Part shown: in pieces, positions 1 to 10,117 of the stretch
Numbering within the stretch: position 1 is the first letter of the stretch
How the letters are laid out: each line of letters begins with the position of its first letter
Origin: Rhodocollybia butyracea
Lineage: Eukaryota > Basidiomycota > Agaricomycetes > Agaricales > Omphalotaceae
Assembly (NCBI GenBank): GCA_015501585.1
Contig: JADNRY010000029.1
Location: forward strand, 124,001-188,000
Direction of reading: 5' to 3'
DNA length: 64,000 nucleotides
Translations under genes and position numbers: made by a program
The notes under the pieces: model-generated
What the model was told of the DNA's origin: nothing
Seen by the model: only the letters and a program-made list of their open reading frames with translations
The model's database searches: none

Positions 1-669
1 AAGATGACATGCCAGATAGGATTCGCTAGGATTAGTGTAAACTGAGTCACATAGACTGCTATTATCACATGTTAATAACTGCTTTTTAACTCACTGTAAC
101 AGGCCTCTGAAGATCAAACGTTCATAGCAGTGAACGTTATTAAGACCTTTTCCAGTTAGCACCACCCTACTAGCTATCAATAGGGAAACATAAATGTCCA
201 GACCTCCCACTGCCTCTGGTAATGCACCTGGACCACCTCTCAGATCAAGTTCTGCAGGCTGCATAGCTCCCAGGGGAACGGGGGTTATTGCCTATACGGT
301 GGCTGGTGCGACTGTGAACCGACGGACGGTCATGGACTGAAGGTGCTTGTTGACGGCTCCTGTTCTCTCCTGTTCACATAATGGCTAGATGAGTGCAGCC
401 ACTGGAGCGGGTGCCTATTTTGGCAACGCTCATGAGTTGAGCTCTGCAGCTGTAGTTTTCCCCGACAGATAATTCTGCCGAACTTTATGCTGTTAAACGC
501 CCAAGGCACCGCTGCATCTCGAACTATCAAGATTCAACAGATGTTATTCATGCTTAGTGCTTAGTGCTTGTTTTTACAGCTTTAAAATCATGTCGGGGAT
601 GTTGGAACTGTCAGTTATAAGGCGACTGTTTTGTCCTCAAGTCGTCAGTAAATCACCAGTACTCCTACA
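1..669. repeat. Upstream part of tandem module A
   Basis: No gene is supported here. From about 180 on, the sequence is a diverged copy of the stretches upstream of the three related genes (about 3545-4218, 5845-6343 and 13740-14357). It shares blocks such as 'cactgcctctggtaatgcac' and the 'ttttggcaacgctcat' stretch. Conservation directly 5' of all four genes means the promoter was duplicated with the gene. No TATA or other named site could be assigned. Confidence 0.6.
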
Positions 670-1551
670 ATGTCCTCAGCGAGCCGTATGTTCTTGGCCC
701 TCGCTACCTTATCCCATGCTGTCTTGAATATCCTGGCTTTCTCTCTCGCCATCCCAGCAGATCCCGTTTCAAACATATCATTCCCGGTAATCTGGGAGCG
801 CGATTCGACTGATCCTACTGTCTTCTCTCTGGGTCAGCAGCTCGAGGACTCATCGACGGGCCAATTTTCAGGAGGCGGAATTTTTGCGAATATAAGTGGA
901 ACACAGGGACAATCAGTCAGTCCGCAGGCCGTCAATTTGACTGTGAACGACTCTGGGTATGTTTAAAAGTCTTTTCGGAGCTCGGTGGATGTTAATATAC
1001 GCCTTCAATGGTCTACTTAGAACTTTCGTCATATACGGACTGGTGATAGGGTTCGGCTCAGTTTTTTGCACCAATGTTTGTATTATGTTGATATCTCCTT
1101 CATCTAGAACCGCGACAAGTACATTCTACACCAGTCCCACCTTTGTTGTCCTTGGTCCTGCCCAAGCAGCAAGCACAATTTCTGTCAATCCGGCTGAAAC
1201 GTAGGACCACGCTATCCAGGGAAAATTATTATCTGACAGTACTGGCAGATACCTAGGGACATCGTTTCCATTGACCCCGACATCTACAACTTCCATACCA
1301 AGCTCCCCGACCAGTACCTCTACCTCTAACAGCTTGGCCTCTACTCCAGAGGCTTCCCCGACAAGCTCTACTAAATCAGGGAAGAGTACCAAGTGCGTTC
1401 TTTTTCAAGAGAGTGTTATCCACACTAACTTGAAATCAGAAATAAGATAGGCGACATCATTGGCGATGTTATAGCAGGTCTCATTGCGCTTAGCGTCTTG
1501 CTGTTCCTGGTAGGATTTTTGTTCTCAGCTTGCTGTAGGCATCATTGGTAG
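670..1551 (+). CDS. KNH-like Ser/Thr-rich single-pass membrane protein, copy A
   Basis: Four exons, 670-956, 1108-1200, 1249-1392 and 1440-1551, give an open frame of 211 residues. The first 30 or so residues form a signal peptide ending near SLAIPADP. A conserved extracellular domain follows (FPVIWERDSTDPTVFSLGQQ), resembling the Kre9/KNH-type beta-sandwich of fungal surface proteins. Next come a stalk of Thr, Ser and Pro, likely O-mannosylated, and one membrane helix (IIGDVIAGLIALSVLLFLVG) with a short CCRHHW tail. All introns are GT..AG, and their positions match those of copies B and D, which supports the model. The family is common in Agaricomycetes; a cell-surface or wall-sensing role is inference only. 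It is the first of four tandem copies. Confidence 0.7.
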
Positions 1552-2879
1552 GGTACTTGGCTGCTTAAGGGAATTTTAGGTATGCCTCGATGTATAAACT
1601 CTTTCATAGTCTGTGTAGATTCCCAAATGACGGGGGCGAGTGTTGTGATTGAAAGTTTTGAGCACTTGATAACAGCTGTAATCGGTACATATTCGGAAAT
1701 AAATAGAGAACCCGGCCACCTGATCCAGAACAAGGGAACAAACAGCTTTCACAGTAAATTTTGCAGCCCAGAAATGCACAAACGCACGGAGCCGTGAGTG
1801 ACGGCATCAATTGATCTGCCGCTGCCGATGCGATTCAAAATTCCCAGATGCTCTTCCACCGGCAACCGGCATCCTCAACACCTCATTTTCGTCCTCACAG
1901 ATGTAGATTGTTAGCTATGGATCTCAGTTTGGCTTTCATATCATGCAGAGGATCGGTGTTGGGATCTTTTGGAGTACAGTAAACGGGCGAGGGGATGTGA
2001 GTCGGGAAATGTGTGGTGAGTCTGGTTGCCACTCGTTGTCGCTGTTGTTCGATTTCTAAGGCTGCGTGTATATCCAGAATGTCTGTAGCTGTGGTAGACT
2101 CCTGTAATCGGTTGTGCTGCTTGGCGCTGAATGGAAATGAGACGGCGCTAATCTCCCACCTGTTCTTCGTACGTGTTTGTACAGTGTCCGCTGATACAAC
2201 ATCCGCAGTAATCCTTTGGCCTTGTAAATTTGACGTATGTGGCTCACCACCACGCCACTTTTCCAGCCATCGGAATTGTACTTACCATCCATCTGCTTCC
2301 CCGATGCTCTTTCCACCTCAAGCCGCTATCCATCAACGTGCCCAGAAACCTCGAAGAGTTCTTCTACTTTCGACACTTTGATTCGTCTTTTTCTTCTGTG
2401 CAGGGTTCACCTCCCGCCTAGACCCTTATGGGTAGCGCCGGTAACGCTTCCCTCGAGTGTCGGTTGAGGAAAGAAGCGCAAGTTAGTGATCGGCGGGGTG
2501 GAGGAGGACACGGCTGCGGTTCAGGCAGCGAAACGGTAGTGCGAGGCTGAGTGGCAGCAAAATGGGAACTTGATTGTTGATTGGAGGAGTAGAAGCGTAA
2601 CGTTGATGATGTGGTGAATGGTTTTCCTTTGCGCAAGCTGCCCGCCATTTTCGGCCAGATACAGTGTTTATCGATCCAGGTCTTGGACGTCGGTGGTCGG
2701 AAGAAGCGTCCTCATCGATAATCTGGTTCAAGTACCTGTGTCGTCGATCTGGGTTCTCACTTCTACTGCTCGCAGCATGAGTTTCAACTTCATCGTCTAC
2801 ACGAGGCTTTTATTCTACAACTTTTAATTAAAGATCGTCGTTCTTCTCCCCAGGGCCTCAAATGCTTCTTAGAGACTGG
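1552..2879. other. Intergenic, with duplicated downstream block
   Basis: No convincing gene. The stretch at about 2640-2870 is a diverged copy of 15560-15780, downstream of copy D (shared 'ggtggtcggaagaag' and 'tctacaactttt' blocks). The duplicated unit therefore reaches well beyond the coding region. The rest shows only short, unsupported open frames. Confidence 0.5.
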
Positions 2880-3215
2880 CAGACAATGATTGGCCTAACC
2901 GCAGCTGCACTATCGTTCTTCAAAAGATATTTAGAAAAAATGTTTTGGCAAGGGTTCATGATGAATACAGCAACTAGGGGTAAAAAAGCTGTGGTACGCC
3001 AATGTCTAGAGTAGGAGAGCGATACTGATAAAGACTTACAGAGCCAAAACGTAGAGGCAGATATTTGAACCTGTGATAGGCATCGTAGTAGCGAACGACA
3101 ATGTCATTCCATTCGCGTCCATAGGATTGCCAAAAAAACGCAGCAGGCCCTACTGACTTCTTCAGATGGGACAGCTTCAGTGACCCCCCCTCGCTTGCTC
3201 TTACCCTGCCCAAGT
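2880..3215 (-). other. Repeated minus-strand spliced ORF fragment, module A
   Basis: On the minus strand an open stretch encodes YHRFKYLPLRFGS, followed directly by a GTAAGT donor and an acceptor about 65 bases on. The same peptide with donor and acceptor in matching places occurs at 5385-5640 and 15980-16310, in two of the other modules. A second small intron before an 'aacga..gcagctgcggttagg' exon is also shared. This points to a small spliced gene carried with the array, but I do not recognise the family and cannot place its start or stop. Confidence 0.35.
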
Positions 3216-4218
3216 TGACCTCGGTAGCTCTTTTTCTGAGCTTCTCTTGGTATGTCTTTGTTCCCGTCTACTTTCTTCGAATCGCTTTATATGCAAGGGA
3301 TTGAGTTATTTATTTGGTCTGATTCCTGATGCATGATGGTCTGTATCTTGACTCAAATGAATCCCTGTTCAGTTCTGTCTTTGATTGGTTTTTCTCTCCC
3401 CTCACTTCTCGGGCTTTTTCGTTAGCCGCTTTCTCCCCAGTGTTGTTTCGGCTGTTTCTCAGCAAGTTCTTTACCTCTTTTTGACTTATTATGCAGTATG
3501 TACATCCTTTCTCGGAATGCCCTACCATCTAACTTGGCCATCAACAGGTAAACATAAATGTCCAGACACCATATCCTAGATCAAGTTCTGCATAGCTCAC
3601 AGGATGAACTGGGGAAACTACACGGCTGGTGTGACTGAACCAATAGACGGTCATCGACTGAAGCTATTTGTTGACAGCTCCTGTTCTCTCATGGTCTCAT
3701 AATGGCTATGCAACGCTCATGCGTTCAATTCTGCAGCTATAGTTTTCCCCTACAAACAACGGCCGAATCGTATCACACCACAAAGATTTTCCCTTCAGCC
3801 CGACCGAAGTAGGTCACAAAGTATAACTTTTCATCAGAAAGAAATTTTCCAGCACATGGTCATCCAATCTTGAAGATTGCGAGATTCTACATGAAAGGAC
3901 ATGTTTCGGGTGAATCTGGAAATTAATAATTGCGCAGCCTACTTCAGAGGAGTCACCAGGTTGAAGTAGAACAATACGCATGGCGTATGCTGTTATATGC
4001 ACAAGGCACCGTTGCAACGGATTCTCGAAGTATCAACAGATCGTTACTCATGAGTCATCATGTGCATGTTTCACTATACTTCTACAGCTTTCAAAGTCAT
4101 TTCAGGCATGCTGGAACTGTCAGATATAAGGTAATTGTTTTGGGTCCCTCCCTCATAGCTCCCTCCTCCTTGTCCTGGAGTCATTGGTAAATCACCGGTA
4201 CTCCTGCCCAGATCTTTA

Positions 4219-5218
4219 ATGTCTCCAGCGAGCCATATGTTCCTGGGCCTGGTCCTCGCTATCTTATCATATGTCTTGAATATCCTGGCTTTCTCTCTCG
4301 CTATCCCAGGAGATCCCATTTCAGACATATCATTCCCAGTAATCTGGGAGCGTAATTTGACTGATCCAACTGTGTTCTCTCTGGGCCAGCAGCTAGAGGA
4401 CTCATTGACAGGCAGAGGCGATATTTTTGCCAGTATAAATGGAACACAGGGACAATCGGTTGATCCACAGACCGTCAATTTAACCGTGAAGAGCTCTGGG
4501 TATGTATCGAAGTCTTTTTTGAAGGGTGGGTGCTAATACACGCCTTCGATTTACTTAGATATTTCGTCATATACGGACTGGTGATAGGGTTCGGCTTGCT
4601 TTTTTGCATCAATGTTTGGATTTATGTTGACATCTCCCTTCATCTAGAGCCGCAACAAGTACATTTTACATCAGTCCGACCTTTGTTGTCCTTAGTCCTG
4701 ATCAAGCCACGAGCACAACTGTCAATACGGCTGAAACGTAGGATCACGATATTATCCAGGGAAAAATATTATCTGATAGTACTGGCAGATACCTAGGGAC
4801 ATCGTTTCCATTGACCCCAACGTCTACAACTTCCATACCAAGCTCCCTGCCCAGTACTACCAGTACCTCTACCAATACCGGCTCAACCTCTATTCCCCAG
4901 GCTTCCCCGACAACAAGTTCTACTAATTCTACTAGTTCTACTAGTTCAGCGAAGAGTAGCAAGTGCGTATATTTTGTTTCTTTGTTTCTTTTTTTCTTTT
5001 TTCATTATCCACCCTGACCCGAAATCAGTAGTAAGACAAGTGTGATTGTTGGTAGTATTATAGGAGGTATTGCTGGGCTTAGCATCATATCAAAGTTGCT
5101 TTCATCTGTATGTAAACGTGGCGGGGGAAACTCGGGAGGTTCATTTTCATTTTCGTTTTCACTTGATGGTGGTGGTGGTGGGATGGATGGAATGGGGGGG
5201 ATGGGAGACGATGGATAG
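4219..5218 (+). CDS. KNH-like Ser/Thr-rich single-pass membrane protein, copy B
   Basis: Exons 4219-4499, 4648-4737, 4789-4962 and 5029-5218 give an open frame of 244 residues with the same intron positions as copy A. It has a signal peptide, a conserved domain (FPVIWERNLTDPTVFSLGQQ), the longest Ser/Thr stalk of the family (runs of TSST and NSTSS) and a membrane helix starting SVIVGSIIGGIAGLSII. The tail differs strongly from its relatives: basic at first, then rich in Ser, Phe, Gly and Met (SFSFSFSLDGGGGG). The tail region is thus the most variable part of the family, while the outer domain and the splice sites are conserved. Confidence 0.7.
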
Positions 5219-5384
5219 ATTTCAGTTTCAATCGCCAGATTTTTGGTTTTGGTTGAATTTTAATTTTGATTTCGGTTTCGGGTGTCGGTTTTCAGTTTTC
5301 GTATGTCGGATTTGTGTACTAGTCTAATTGTGGACTGGCTGCCAATGGACATTGCTTTAGGCCAAGTTCCAACACAACGGGGTA

Positions 5385-5640
5385 AAACGATTGGTCTAAC
5401 CACAACCGCAGCCTCGTCCTTCAAAGTATTTAGAAAAAATGTTTGTAAAGCCCCTACTAAAGCTCACTGATGAATACGGAAACTGGGGGTAAAAAGCTGT
5501 GGTAGGTCAGTGTCTAGACTCGGAAAATAATATTGATAAATACAAATACTTACAGAGCCAAACAAGAGCCAAAACGAAGAGGCAGATATCTGAACTTGTG
5601 ATGGGCATCGTAGTCGTCCAGCAGGGCTAATGCTAGTGAA
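5385..5640 (-). other. Repeated minus-strand spliced ORF fragment, module B
   Basis: Second copy of the minus-strand fragment seen at 2880-3215. It encodes DYDAHHKFRYLPLRFGS and keeps the downstream GTAAGT donor and the pyrimidine-rich acceptor before 'tttccgtattcatcag'. A short extra repeat (agccaaacaagagccaaaac) separates the peptide from the donor. Function unknown. Confidence 0.35.
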
Positions 5641-6743
5641 CAACGTTCAATTCTGGCTTCAGTTGGTTTTTAGCCCCCTCACTTCTCGGCTTTTTCGACA
5701 ACCTTGCTTGCCGGTGTTGTTTTAGCCGTCTCCCAGCAAGTTCTTTTAATTATTATGTAGTATTTAGAGACTACATCATACTTCTAGTTGGTGTGGTCGG
5801 AACCATCTAAGTTGGTCATTTGTTGGCCATCAACAAGGAAACATAAATGTTCAGACCTCCCACTGCCTCTGGTAATTCACCAGGACCATCTCCTAGATCA
5901 GGTTCTGCATCACTCCCAGAGGGGCGGGCGCTATATGGCTGGTGCGACTGTGAACCAACAGACAGTCATGGACTGAAGGTGCTTGTTGATGGCTGGGCCC
6001 ATTCTCTCGAGTCTCTTGTTCTCATAATGGCCAGATGGGTGCAGCCGCTGGAGCGGGTGTCTATTTTGGCAACGCTCGTTCGTTCAACTCTGTAGCAAGA
6101 GTTTTCCTCTACAAATAATTATGCCAAGCCTATTGTATGCTGTTAAATGCACAAGGCACCGTTGCAACGGATTCTCGAAGTATCAACAGATCGTTAGTTA
6201 TTCATAGTGCTTGTTTTTACAGCTTTAAAGCCATATCGGAGATGTTGGAACTGTCAGATATAAGGTGATTGTTTACGGTCCCTCCCTCCTCTCCTTGGCC
6301 TCAAGTCGTCGGTAGATCACCAGTACTCCTGCCCAGATCTTCAATGTCTCCAGCGAGCCGTTTAGTCCTGGTCCTCGCCATCTTATCCCATACCGTCTTG
6401 AGTATTCTAGCTTTTTCTCTCGCTATCCCAGGAGATCCTGTTTCAAACATATCATTCCCGGTAATCTGGGAGCGCAATTCGACTGATCCCACTGTCTTCT
6501 CTCTGGGCCAGCAGCTAGAAGACTCATCGACGGGCGAATTTACAGGAGGCGCAATTTTTGCGAATATAAATGGAACACAGGGTGAATCGGTCGATCCACA
6601 GGCCGTCAATTTGACCGTGAACGACTCTGGGTATGTAATCAGGTCTTCTCAAAAGGTGGACATTTATTCAATATACGCCTTCGGTTTACTTCAAAGATCT
6701 TTCGTCATATATGGACTGGTGATAGGGTTTGGCTCGCCTTTTC

Positions 6744-8147
6744 ATCAGGAAAAAATAACCCTTATATGACCCTGTACGTATCATATGTATCTATTGTATA
6801 GCTGTTTAAAGGTCCCCCTGTACGTATGATACTGTATCGCTCTGTATAGTATGTATACCCTCACTAAGTGCACAGTATCAATATGCATACCTTGTACACT
6901 ACATATACTCTCACTTCACATACTGTACATATACAATATCTGTCCATAGCACTACATCTCAGTCAGGACAGGTTAGATTTGCCACAATCCATGCTATTTA
7001 CTGCAGGTTGTCATGCAATTACTTAGGGAATACTCGTGTCCAACAAAGGGGAGCATACGCCTTTCATTAATGTAGTAATACGAGTAACAAAAACGTAACT
7101 AATAAACAGGACTATATACATAGCTGAGACAGACAACTCATATAATAGACAGAGCTAACAAAAATGTAACTGAGATGGCAACGAAAACGTAACTGACGAG
7201 TAACGAAAACATGACCGACAAGAAAATACGACCAACGAGAAAATACAAGCAACGAGTGACGAGAAATATGACCAACAAGAAAACACGACCGACGAGAAAA
7301 CACGACCAACGAGAAAACACGACCAACGAGAAAACACGACCAATGAGAAAACACGACCAACGAGAAAACATGACCAACGAGAAAACACGACCGACAAGTA
7401 ACGAAAACTTAACTGAGTTAAGAGGTGGTAGGAATTGAGGCAGACTGGGAGGCGAAGAACTATACTGACGTCGTCAGAGAGAACAATGGCTAAAACATGA
7501 GACGTACCATATAGCGCTGAAGCGGAAGCAGGAATGAAAAAGGAACGTTGTCAGATAGAACAACTACCAGATATATAAAGAACGACGTACCGATTCACCC
7601 TGTATCATCCAGCTCTTGCCAGCTCTTGATGTGCTGAAAAGGCACCTTGAAGACCGAAAGCAGCCAAAGCAATTTTGAAGAAGAAATGAGAAGCGCAGTG
7701 AGAGCATTAGATTCTCTAGACAGTGAGATGTTGAGAGGTTGAGGCCATTCAGATAGTGTTAGCGGGAGAAAGCCTTGAGGAGACGGCTGAAAGGAAGAAA
7801 GAATTTTTAACCAACATGAACGTGACATGGCATGACCATGTGAGCAGTGTAGGGCAGGCATCGACTTCCAACTTGAATAATAATAATATTCCAATAAGCG
7901 GCCAAGCCAAGGTGGCCTGTTCCCGGCGCCCGCCCACCTGAAATTGTATGTAGACAGATCAATGGCCCGATAATGTGAAGCAGTACAATTATATACGGAG
8001 GCCCCCCATCAAATACAAATTGATACAGGGTATACTCGTAGTACATACTGGCCTGCAAAGTATACAGATCAATACAGATTGTATACGCTATACATGGAAA
8101 AAGCCTCATTGTGTGTATCAGTCCGTATCATTTCACTGTTTCCTGAT
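6744..8147 (+). mobile_element. 1.4-kb non-autonomous element, copy 1
   Basis: A 1404-base block is nearly identical to the reverse complement of 42735-44137. The only difference I found is one extra C near 7968. Both ends carry a short inverted repeat (ATCAGGAAA...TTTCCTGAT). Copy D shows the empty site ('gcctttttgcatcaatg'), so the insertion boundaries are visible inside intron 1 of copy C. Target duplication is unclear because the site is a T-run; two or three Ts may be duplicated. No transposase, reverse transcriptase or rolling-circle domain is recognisable; the open frames inside are short. It contains a 17-bp tandem repeat. It is best described as a non-autonomous element of unknown class. 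Confidence 0.8.
7213..7400 (+). repeat. 17-bp tandem repeat inside the 1.4-kb element
   Basis: About ten or eleven imperfect copies of a 17-base unit (gaccaacgagaaaacac), with interruptions near the left end. Because 17 is not a multiple of three, all three frames of one strand stay open and yield repetitive Arg/Lys/Thr or Val/Phe/Ser peptides; these are not taken as genes. The same array is at 43483-43668 in the other copy. Confidence 0.9.
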
Positions 8148-9188
8148 GTTTGCATCAATGTTTGTGTATTATATTGACACCTCCCTTCATCTAGAACCGC
8201 GACAAGTACATTCTACATCAGTCCCACCTTTGTTGTCCTTAGTCCTGCTCAAGCAGCAAGCACAACGGTCAATTCGGCTGAAATGTAGGCCCATGAATCA
8301 TCCTGGGAAAACTGTTATCTGATAGTACTGGCAGATTCCTAGGGACATCGTTTCCATTGACCCCAACGTCTACAGGTTCCATACCGAGCTCCCGGCCAGT
8401 GCCTCTACCAATACCAGCTCAGCCTCTGTTCCCAAGGCTTCCCCGACAACAAGCTCTACTACTAGTTCAGTGAAGAGGTGCGTAGATTTTCTTATTTTTT
8501 TCAAGAGACTATTATCCACACTGACTTGAAATCAGTCACAAGACAAGTGTGATTGTTGGAAGTGTTATAGGAAGTGTTGTTGCGCTTGGCATCATCATAT
8601 CATATATACGATGTGGATGTTGGTGTTGCCGGGGAAGCATATGTTCATGTGGATGTGGCCGTGGAAGCTCAGGAGCTTTCAGTTCAATTGTGTGTACGGT
8701 TGAGAATGATCCATGGTAGTAGTAGTGGTAGTATAACCTAGTATAACCGACCTGGTCCCATTTAGGAATTGCCGGGGCCCCAGCCACATGTATCACGCCA
8801 ATTACAGGTCCTGCCTGGGATGCACAGTCTCCACATTGCTCGCCGTACCGTCTCACAACGTCGAGACTATGCACAGCCTAAAAAGAAGGCGCTCTAACCT
8901 AAGTTTTGTTTACCCATTTTACCAAGAGGTCCGTACGACTATGTGTTCTCCGCAGATTTCAGTTTCAGTGGCTGTTGAGTCGCTGGATTTTGGTTTTGGT
9001 TGTTGGATTTCGCTTTTCGGGTGTCGGCTTTTGGTTGTTGAATTCTTCGGTTTTTCAGTTCTCGTATGTCGGATTTGTGCAGTTTCAAATGCGAGTTTGT
9101 CTCCCCAAGGCGGACTCAATAATTTGTGACATTAAGATAAGTAGTACCAATCTATATAGCTGTCAGTGGACATCACTTCGGCACATAC

Positions 9189-9340
9189 ATTTTGCCGTGC
9201 ACCCGGTGCGTGGTGCGTGCTAGGTGCGTGGTGCGTGGTGCGTGCGGAGTGCGTGATGCATGCAAGTTGCGCGGTGCGTGCAGTGCGTGGTGCGTGCGTG
9301 CGTGGTGCGTGCGTGCGTGTTGACCGGATCGTGCACAGCC
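9189..9340. repeat. Left terminal and subterminal repeats of the MULE
   Basis: A 32-base terminal inverted repeat arm is followed by a run of GGTGCGTGGTGCGTGC-type units to about 9330. Such subterminal clusters are typical of transposase-binding regions; that role is inferred. Confidence 0.75.
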
Positions 9341-10117
9341 AGTGCGTGATGGCGCACGGGATTGACAGGGCCGTTGCGTAGGATGTCCAAACATCTTTGG
9401 CCGACATGTGAGTAAGTATCTCACTCTTTATTTTAAATTATACCTGTAGTTTTTACATAGGATAGCGTTTCATAAGTTCTTCAACGAAGCATCGATTAGA
9501 ATGTAGTAAAAAAGTTGGCGACACATTTGTGCGCCGTGTCGCTGCATCGAATTTGCAAAAGAAATTGATGGGTTTTGAATTTTGTATAAAGTCGACGTGA
9601 AATGCCCGAGCAGCTTTCCGACCCGCCTCCTCGATTCTAACCTTAAGTATAACCATAAGTTAAACTATGGGTTGGTTTGTAAGTCTCGGTGAATAACTGT
9701 AGTTAGTGTTTTTTAACAAACGATGCACAATAGCGTCGTACAAAAAAGGCATTCAGACATGGCTTCAATGCTGTGGTATCTTTGTTTGCGGATTCAAGTG
9801 ATGATGAAGATCCAAAATTCAACGGCAAAAAACATCCTCATGACACTGGGGTCTACTGAACATACTCCCAATCTACAGGAATGGTAAATGCACGTCCTTC
9901 CTTCAGTCTAGTTGTTTTACTTACTCCTAGTTAGGTGTCATTGTTGGCTACACTGAAGCAAAACAAACCTCTCTGAAAAGTCCAACTGTCCCTAGAATCC
10001 AACCACTACCATCTCACAGTCTTTACACTTGTGACCTACATGGCAACTTTGTCCCTGTTCCAGGTCTGCCTTATGCCTCTCAGTTCATTCAGAAAACACA
10101 ACCTCCCCTCCTTCTTC

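Larger units (their letters stand above)
6344..8719 (+). pseudogene. KNH-like membrane protein, copy C, interrupted
   Basis: Exon 1 (6344-6630) matches copies A, B and D in sequence and length. Intron 1 is interrupted by a 1.4-kb element (6744-8147); after it the gene resumes with exon 2 (8195-8284), exon 3 (8335-8477) and exon 4 (about 8534-8719). In exon 3 one C is missing at about 8391-8393 compared with copy D ('agctcccggcc' against 'agctccccggcc'). This shifts the Ser/Thr stalk into another frame, and the shifted frame runs into a stop within exon 3. Exon 4 read in the family frame still encodes a membrane helix and a very Cys-rich tail (CGCWCCRGSICSCGCGRG). Two independent lesions suggest a dead copy; a sequencing error in the C-run cannot be ruled out. 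Confidence 0.65.

Noticed and set aside
7213..7400. Possible CRISPR-like array
   Set aside because: The units are contiguous 17-mers without spacers, the host is a eukaryote, and the same array sits in the mobile element copy at 43483.
7211..7438. Arg/Lys/Thr-rich protein in the 17-bp repeat
   Set aside because: All frames of the repeat stay open for arithmetical reasons; no start context, no conservation beyond the DNA repeat itself.
6744..8147. Solo LTR or SINE interpretation of the 1.4-kb element
   Set aside because: The ends are not TG...CA, no tRNA-like A/B box head or A-rich tail is seen, and there is no clear target duplication of LTR length.
9132..9424. Ala/His/Thr- or Cys/Val-rich open frames
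   Set aside because: They are translations of the GTGCGTGC subterminal repeats of the MULE.
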